Source of the DNA: JAFGVL01 sp963662245
GTDB lineage: Bacteria > Bacteroidota > Bacteroidia > Bacteroidales > Paludibacteraceae
Direction: 5' to 3'
Length of the DNA: 64,000 nt
Assembly (NCBI GenBank): GCA_963662245.2
Contig: CAXXVQ010000007.1
Coordinates: 1 to 64,000 of the forward strand
Made by a program: the position numbers and the translations under genes. Positions 60,132 through 64,000 of this stretch are shown in pieces. Under the pieces are notes generated by a model, which made no database searches, was not told where the DNA came from, and worked only from the letters and a program-made list of their open reading frames with translations. Positions within the stretch are counted from its first letter, which is position 1. The number at the start of each line of letters is the position of its first letter.

Positions 60132-62348
60132 TTAAGAATTATATCTCTCAACCTGTGTTACTCCTTTTACCGTTTTAATCTTCTTAATTAAGCCTTGCAG
60201 GTCATTTAAGTCATTCACCAAAACCGTGATATGGCCTTGAAAAATACCATCCATCGAGTCTACTGATATAGAACGCATAGTCACTTTTGATTCTTTAGAA
60301 ATCAATGAAGTGATATTTGTAACAATGCCAATATCATCTTTTCCTGTCACGCGCAAACTAATAGGATATTGCGAACCGGCTTTTCCTGACCATTTTGCAT
60401 TAACAATACGGTACCCAAAGCGCTGAATCATCTGAGGTGCATTTGGACAATCCATTCTATGAATCTTAATTCCTCCGGTTGTTGATACAAAACCAAATAC
60501 TTCATCACCAAAAATCGGGTTACAGCATTTAGCCAAAGAATACTCAATCCCTTTCAAGTTATGATCAATTACTAATACATCATCCTTACCTGATGAATGT
60601 GTTGGCATTTCTTTCTCTTGCACAAAATTATTTGCCGAACGAATTTCTGATAAATCGGTTGGAGTTTCTGGTTTTTCACGCTCAGCTAAGATACCATCAC
60701 GCACCTCAAGCATATCAATTTTTTCAAGAGCAATATCTTGATAAAAATCGGTTACCATTTTATAACCCAGCCTTTTAGTCAGACGAGTAATATCAGCATC
60801 ATCATAATCCACTTTCCAGTTTTTCAAACGACGAAACAAAATCTCACGACCTTGTTCAGCTTCCTTGTGGTCAACTTCTTTTAAAGCTTGTTTGATTTTC
60901 GTTTTAGCTTTTGAGGTAACAACAATATTCAGCCAATCTTGTTTCGGTTTTTGGTTAGCACCGGTTAAAACCTCTACCTGATCACCATTTTTCAGCACAT
61001 GCTTAATCTGTACATTCTTACCGTTCACCCTAGCTCCTACACATTTAGAACCTAGGTTTGAGTGAATATTAAATGCAAAATCCAAAACAGTCGCACCTCT
61101 TTTTAAGCGTTGAAGATCTCCATTTGGCGTGAAAACAAACACCTCATCATCATACAAATCTAACTTGAAATCATCCATCAAGTCAACTGCATTTTGTTCC
61201 GGGTTTTCCAGAATTTCACGAATACTCTTCAGCCATTCATCCATTCCAGATTCACTTTTACCACCTTTGTATTTCCAGTGAGCTGCAAGACCCTTTTCTG
61301 CAATCTCATCCATGCGTTGAGTACGAATTTGCACTTCCACCCACTTACCTTCAGGTCCCATTACAGTGGTATGCAATGACTCATAACCATTGGATTTTGG
61401 AATAGATAACCAATCGCGCAAACGCTTTGGATTAGGTTGATATTTATCGGTAACAATAGAATATACTTGCCAGCATTGTGATTTTTCTTTCTCTAACGGA
61501 CTATCCAAAATCACACGAATAGCAAACAAATCGAAGATTTTCTCAAAGGGTGTATTTTGTTTCTTGATTTTATTCCAAATAGAATAGATGGATTTCGTTC
61601 TACCTTTGATTTCAAACTTCAACCCAAGCTCTTCCAACTCCTTTTTAAGTGGATTAATAAAGTCCTCAATGTATTTATCTCGAACAGTTTTAGTTTCCTT
61701 AAGTTTTTGGGCTATATCAAAATAGGTATCCGGGGATGTATAACGCAAACTCATATCCTCCAACTCCGTTTTGAGCTTATACAAACCCATACGGTGAGCC
61801 AACGGAGCATATAAATAAGATGCTTCGCGCGCAATTTTCAACTGAGATTCATGGTCAAATTTATCCAAGTTACGCATAACATATACTCGCTTGGCAATCA
61901 ACATAAATACCACACGAATATCCTCAGCAAAGGTCAATAGCAGTTTTCGAAAATTCTCAGTCTCAATCGCAACACTTTTGGCATATAATTCTGTTGCACG
62001 GGATAACCCTCGCACAATTACAAAAATAGACTTATCAAAACGATTCTCAGCCTCTTCCAAAGAAAGTACCCCGGCACGCACTGCATCATACACGATGGCA
62101 CTAATTACCGCCACTCGCCCAAGACCTATTTCCTCAACTGACAACAGTATGGTTTGAAGATTTTTTGTTACCGGGTTAAGGGTTCTTTGTCTTGGCAGAC
62201 CGGCTCCTTTTTCAATGGTCTTCCGAAGCATATCACGAATCACCGCCAAATCATCTTTTGTTAAAAAAGCTTTTGCCGCTTGCAATACATTTCGATACGC
62301 TATCAAAAACTCGCGTCTTTCTTCGTCTGTAAAATATGTCTTTGTCAT
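60132..62348 (-). CDS. RelA/SpoT family (p)ppGpp synthetase
   Basis: 738 residues. Domains in order: N-terminal HD-hydrolase-like (about 30-190), synthetase (FEIKGRTKSIYSIWNKI, FDLFAIRVI, WLSIPKSNGYESLHTTVMGP and VEVQIRTQRMDEIAEKGLAAHWKYK), TGS (DEVFVFTPNGDLQRLKRGATVLDFAFNIHS), a Zn-finger/helical region with IEYSLAKCCNPIFGDEVFGF and a C-terminal ACT domain. The HD-ED hydrolase motif is replaced by VYDAVRAG, so hydrolysis is probably lost and the protein is mainly a synthetase. A second, hydrolytic enzyme would be expected elsewhere. Confidence 0.9.
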   Translation of the reverse strand: MTKTYFTDEERREFLIAYRNVLQAAKAFLTKDDLAVIRDMLRKTIEKGAGLPRQRTLNPVTKNLQTILLSVEEIGLGRVAVISAIVYDAVRAGVLSLEEAENRFDKSIFVIVRGLSRATELYAKSVAIETENFRKLLLTFAEDIRVVFMLIAKRVYVMRNLDKFDHESQLKIAREASYLYAPLAHRMGLYKLKTELEDMSLRYTSPDTYFDIAQKLKETKTVRDKYIEDFINPLKKELEELGLKFEIKGRTKSIYSIWNKIKKQNTPFEKIFDLFAIRVILDSPLEKEKSQCWQVYSIVTDKYQPNPKRLRDWLSIPKSNGYESLHTTVMGPEGKWVEVQIRTQRMDEIAEKGLAAHWKYKGGKSESGMDEWLKSIREILENPEQNAVDLMDDFKLDLYDDEVFVFTPNGDLQRLKRGATVLDFAFNIHSNLGSKCVGARVNGKNVQIKHVLKNGDQVEVLTGANQKPKQDWLNIVVTSKAKTKIKQALKEVDHKEAEQGREILFRRLKNWKVDYDDADITRLTKRLGYKMVTDFYQDIALEKIDMLEVRDGILAEREKPETPTDLSEIRSANNFVQEKEMPTHSSGKDDVLVIDHNLKGIEYSLAKCCNPIFGDEVFGFVSTTGGIKIHRMDCPNAPQMIQRFGYRIVNAKWSGKAGSQYPISLRVTGKDDIGIVTNITSLISKESKVTMRSISVDSMDGIFQGHITVLVNDLNDLQGLIKKIKTVKGVTQVERYNS

Positions 62349-62413
62349 CTTATATATTCTCCGGAATTTTTTCAGTTCTACAGTTAAAATTCAGGCATTT
62401 TTTGTACCCCAAG

Positions 62414-62446
62414 CAAAGATAAAAAGTTTTTAGGCTTTTGGGCAAA
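62414..62446 (-). promoter_or_regulatory. Promoter of relA/spoT
   Basis: Minus strand: TTTG at 62443-62446, 21-base spacer, TATCTTTG at 62414-62421. Confidence 0.6.
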
Positions 62447-62536
62447 AGTGAGGAAAGGAAGATTTCAACAAAGCAAACTATAATCTATTCAAAGACAAAT
62501 CACACTTTTTAACAAAAACCATACAAACTAATTGAT

Positions 62537-62544
62537 TACATTTG
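62537..62544 (+). promoter_or_regulatory. -7 promoter box for the T9SS-tailed protein gene
   Basis: TACATTTG, an exact match 33 bases before the start codon. Confidence 0.4.
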
Positions 62545-62576
62545 TTCGCAAAAAATAACACACAAAGATAAACCAT

Positions 62577-63059
62577 ATGAAAAAGATTCTATTTTCTACG
62601 CTTATATGCTTATTCGCTTGGTTTCAAGCACAAGCATCAGATTCTAATGAAATGATTGTCATTTCTACAGACAATTCTCAAACCGCTTATGTAATCTCAA
62701 ATATTGAGAAAATAACTTTTAACAGTGGAGTTATGACTGTGCATAGCACTAATGCTGATAGCAACCATGACTTATTAACCACAAGAAAAATTGTTTTTTC
62801 TTTAGTAGATACTTCTGATAAAAACGCTAATAAGGAAAGCTCTAATATTAAAGTTTACCCGAACCCTGTAGTAAGCACAATTTACATTAATGGTATTCCT
62901 GAAAACGAAGCGCTTTCTATCTACTCTATCAAAGGAGAAAAATTTGCCGTAAATAAGAATCCTTATGAAGGCACAACTTCTATCAATGTAAGCAACCTAC
63001 CTACAGGAATCTACATTCTTCAAATCGGAACTCAATCTGTTAAATTCACTAAGAAATAA
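62577..63059 (+). CDS. Secreted protein with type IX secretion C-terminal sorting domain
   Basis: 160 residues: a signal peptide (about 1-20, ending AQAS), a short beta-type module with ISNIEKITFN and TRKIVFSLV, and a C-terminal domain from residue 88 (IKVYPNPVVSTIYINGI, ISVSNLPTGIYILQIG-like, ending VKFTKK). That tail is the type A T9SS sorting signal, which sends proteins through the outer membrane and is then removed or anchored. It implies a type IX system in this organism. The cargo part is tiny, so it may be a surface adaptor rather than an enzyme. The next gene, SusD-like, starts five bases later. Confidence 0.8.
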   Translation: MKKILFSTLICLFAWFQAQASDSNEMIVISTDNSQTAYVISNIEKITFNSGVMTVHSTNADSNHDLLTTRKIVFSLVDTSDKNANKESSNIKVYPNPVVSTIYINGIPENEALSIYSIKGEKFAVNKNPYEGTTSINVSNLPTGIYILQIGTQSVKFTKK

Positions 63060-63064
63060 AACCT

Positions 63065-64000
63065 ATGAAAAAGATAATTTCAACACTAGTTTATCTATTA
63101 TTGATAACAAATATATCTGCTCAAGACAATCTTATTATCCTCAGAAATGACTACAGTTATGAGACATATTCTTTAACTAACCTTGACAGCATAACTAGTG
63201 ATTTGGATTCACTAACTCTTAATTATGCTGACCCAACTTATAGCTCTACATATTTTTTCAAGGAAGACATAAGCAGAATAGACAGCATTATATTTACAAG
63301 CAACACTTTTGAAAATCCATATTTCATAGAAGAACTAATCCAAGTAATTTACAGCAACACCATATTTGGTGCTGATAGAAGTTATCGCAACCGCTTGGCT
63401 TGTGGCTATCAAGGAATGAATACTGATATTGAGTATCTGATTAAAACAGATGCGCAAGAAAGCTCTAGATATAATTGTGCTACAAATGATAGCCAGTTAT
63501 CAAGAGAAGGCAAAGATCCTTGGGCCTATTTAAACAAGGCTATAACTCAATGCAATTACATCATTGACAACATGCTTATCTATTCAGATACAACAAAAGC
63601 TGAATTTAAATACTTATTAGGAGAAGCATATACCCTAAGAAGCTTTGTTTACTTAGAAATGATAAAATTCTGGGGTGATGTACCAGCCGTTTTTGCAATC
63701 TCAGATAATCCATATCCAGTGAAAACTGATAGAAATATAATCTATGAGCAAATTCGTGTTGACTTAAAAAAGGCTGCCTATTTAATGGACTGGTCGGAAA
63801 ATATTACATGGGCACCTGCTAAAAACACAATATCTCGTCCAAACAAAGCTTTTGCATTAGGCTTACTAGCCCGTGCAGATATGATGTATGCCGGTTATGC
63901 TCTTCGTCCTGACACATGGATAAATGGCGGAGGTTCATCTTACTCTGTTCAATTTAATATTAAAGATGCAGATAGCCGCAAAGCTTTATATCAAGAAGCA
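63065..64000 (+). CDS. SusD/RagB-family nutrient-binding protein, partial at window end
   Basis: The frame from the ATG at 63065 is still open at base 64000 (312 residues). It has a signal peptide (IISTLVYLLLITNISAQ) but no Cys at the cleavage site, unlike ordinary SusD lipoproteins. After an N-terminal segment with repeats of the type DSITSDLDSL and ISRIDSIIF, SusD signatures appear: YLNKAITQCNYIIDNM, LLGEAYTLRSFVYLEMIKFWGDVPAVF and RPNKAFALGLLARADMMYAGYAL. SusD proteins bind glycans or peptides with a SusC porin, which is not seen upstream. The gene is cotranscribed with the T9SS-tailed protein. Confidence 0.85.
   Translation, partial: MKKIISTLVYLLLITNISAQDNLIILRNDYSYETYSLTNLDSITSDLDSLTLNYADPTYSSTYFFKEDISRIDSIIFTSNTFENPYFIEELIQVIYSNTIFGADRSYRNRLACGYQGMNTDIEYLIKTDAQESSRYNCATNDSQLSREGKDPWAYLNKAITQCNYIIDNMLIYSDTTKAEFKYLLGEAYTLRSFVYLEMIKFWGDVPAVFAISDNPYPVKTDRNIIYEQIRVDLKKAAYLMDWSENITWAPAKNTISRPNKAFALGLLARADMMYAGYALRPDTWINGGGSSYSVQFNIKDADSRKALYQEA

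Noticed and set aside
1..64000. CRISPR arrays, tRNA/rRNA genes, insertion sequences or prophage
   Set aside because: No regularly spaced repeats, cloverleaf sequences, transposase motifs or phage genes were recognised by reading; a tRNAscan and ISfinder run would settle this.

Overview
The window looks like a piece of a Bacteroidetes chromosome, most likely order Bacteroidales. The evidence: promoters built on the Bacteroidetes -7 box TAnnTTTG with a TTG/TTTG -33 box, A-rich leaders without clear Shine-Dalgarno sequences, a MurF-alanine racemase fusion, GSCFA, DUF2147 and DUF2520 proteins, a eukaryote-type (GSII) glutamine synthetase, a SusD/RagB-type protein and a type IX secretion C-terminal sorting domain. 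The genus cannot be fixed from the sequence alone. I saw no tRNA, rRNA, insertion sequence, prophage or CRISPR array; the window is core chromosome with a distinct nitrogen theme.

Layout. 1-10 kb: CCA-adding enzyme (cut by the window edge), a lipoprotein, an exported thioredoxin, rpsF-rpsR-rplI, rimM, an oxidoreductase, and the operon GSCFA-membrane protein-murF/alr-uspA. 10-26 kb: nitrogen assimilation, with dapF-dapL, a TorF-like porin, glnB-amt, gltB-gltD, a three-gene cluster (aminotransferase, gamma-glutamyl hydrolase-like protein, frameshifted HAD phosphatase) and glnA. 26-37 kb: pheT, then a hexuronate regulon (uxaC-kdgK-eda-exuT leftward, uxaB-uxaA rightward) that takes glucuronate/galacturonate to pyruvate plus glyceraldehyde 3-phosphate. 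37-46 kb: a DUF748 protein, mtnN, and two more ammonium transporter/P-II pairs, then DUF2147 and mnmE. 46-62 kb: a tiny transcription unit for a 25-residue cationic peptide, a nucleoside phosphorylase, folK, an ECF sigma factor, nfeD, a nitroreductase, a DUF2520-kdsC-ubiA-maf cluster, rsmF, ribE, menA and relA/spoT. 62.5-64 kb: a T9SS-tailed protein and a SusD-like protein that runs off the right edge.

How it works together. Ammonium enters through three Amt channels, each paired with its own P-II protein. GSII and NADPH-GOGAT fix it into glutamine and glutamate, and LL-diaminopimelate aminotransferase uses glutamate for the lysine/peptidoglycan branch. The nitrogen and hexuronate operons are repeatedly punctuated by strong intercistronic stem-loops, several without a U-tract, which suggests segmental control of transcript abundance.

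Leads for something undescribed: a 125-nt three-way-junction RNA candidate upstream of dapF (10255-10379); a self-contained promoter-peptide-terminator unit at 46645-46849; a long leader with competing stems ahead of gltB; shared CATTTT-type sites upstream of nitrogen operons; and a structured region at 39707-39842. Four genes carry five frameshifts (22.9, 48.9-50.1, 50.9 and 55.1 kb). Two or three of these fall in homopolymers, so sequence error must be excluded before decay is claimed.
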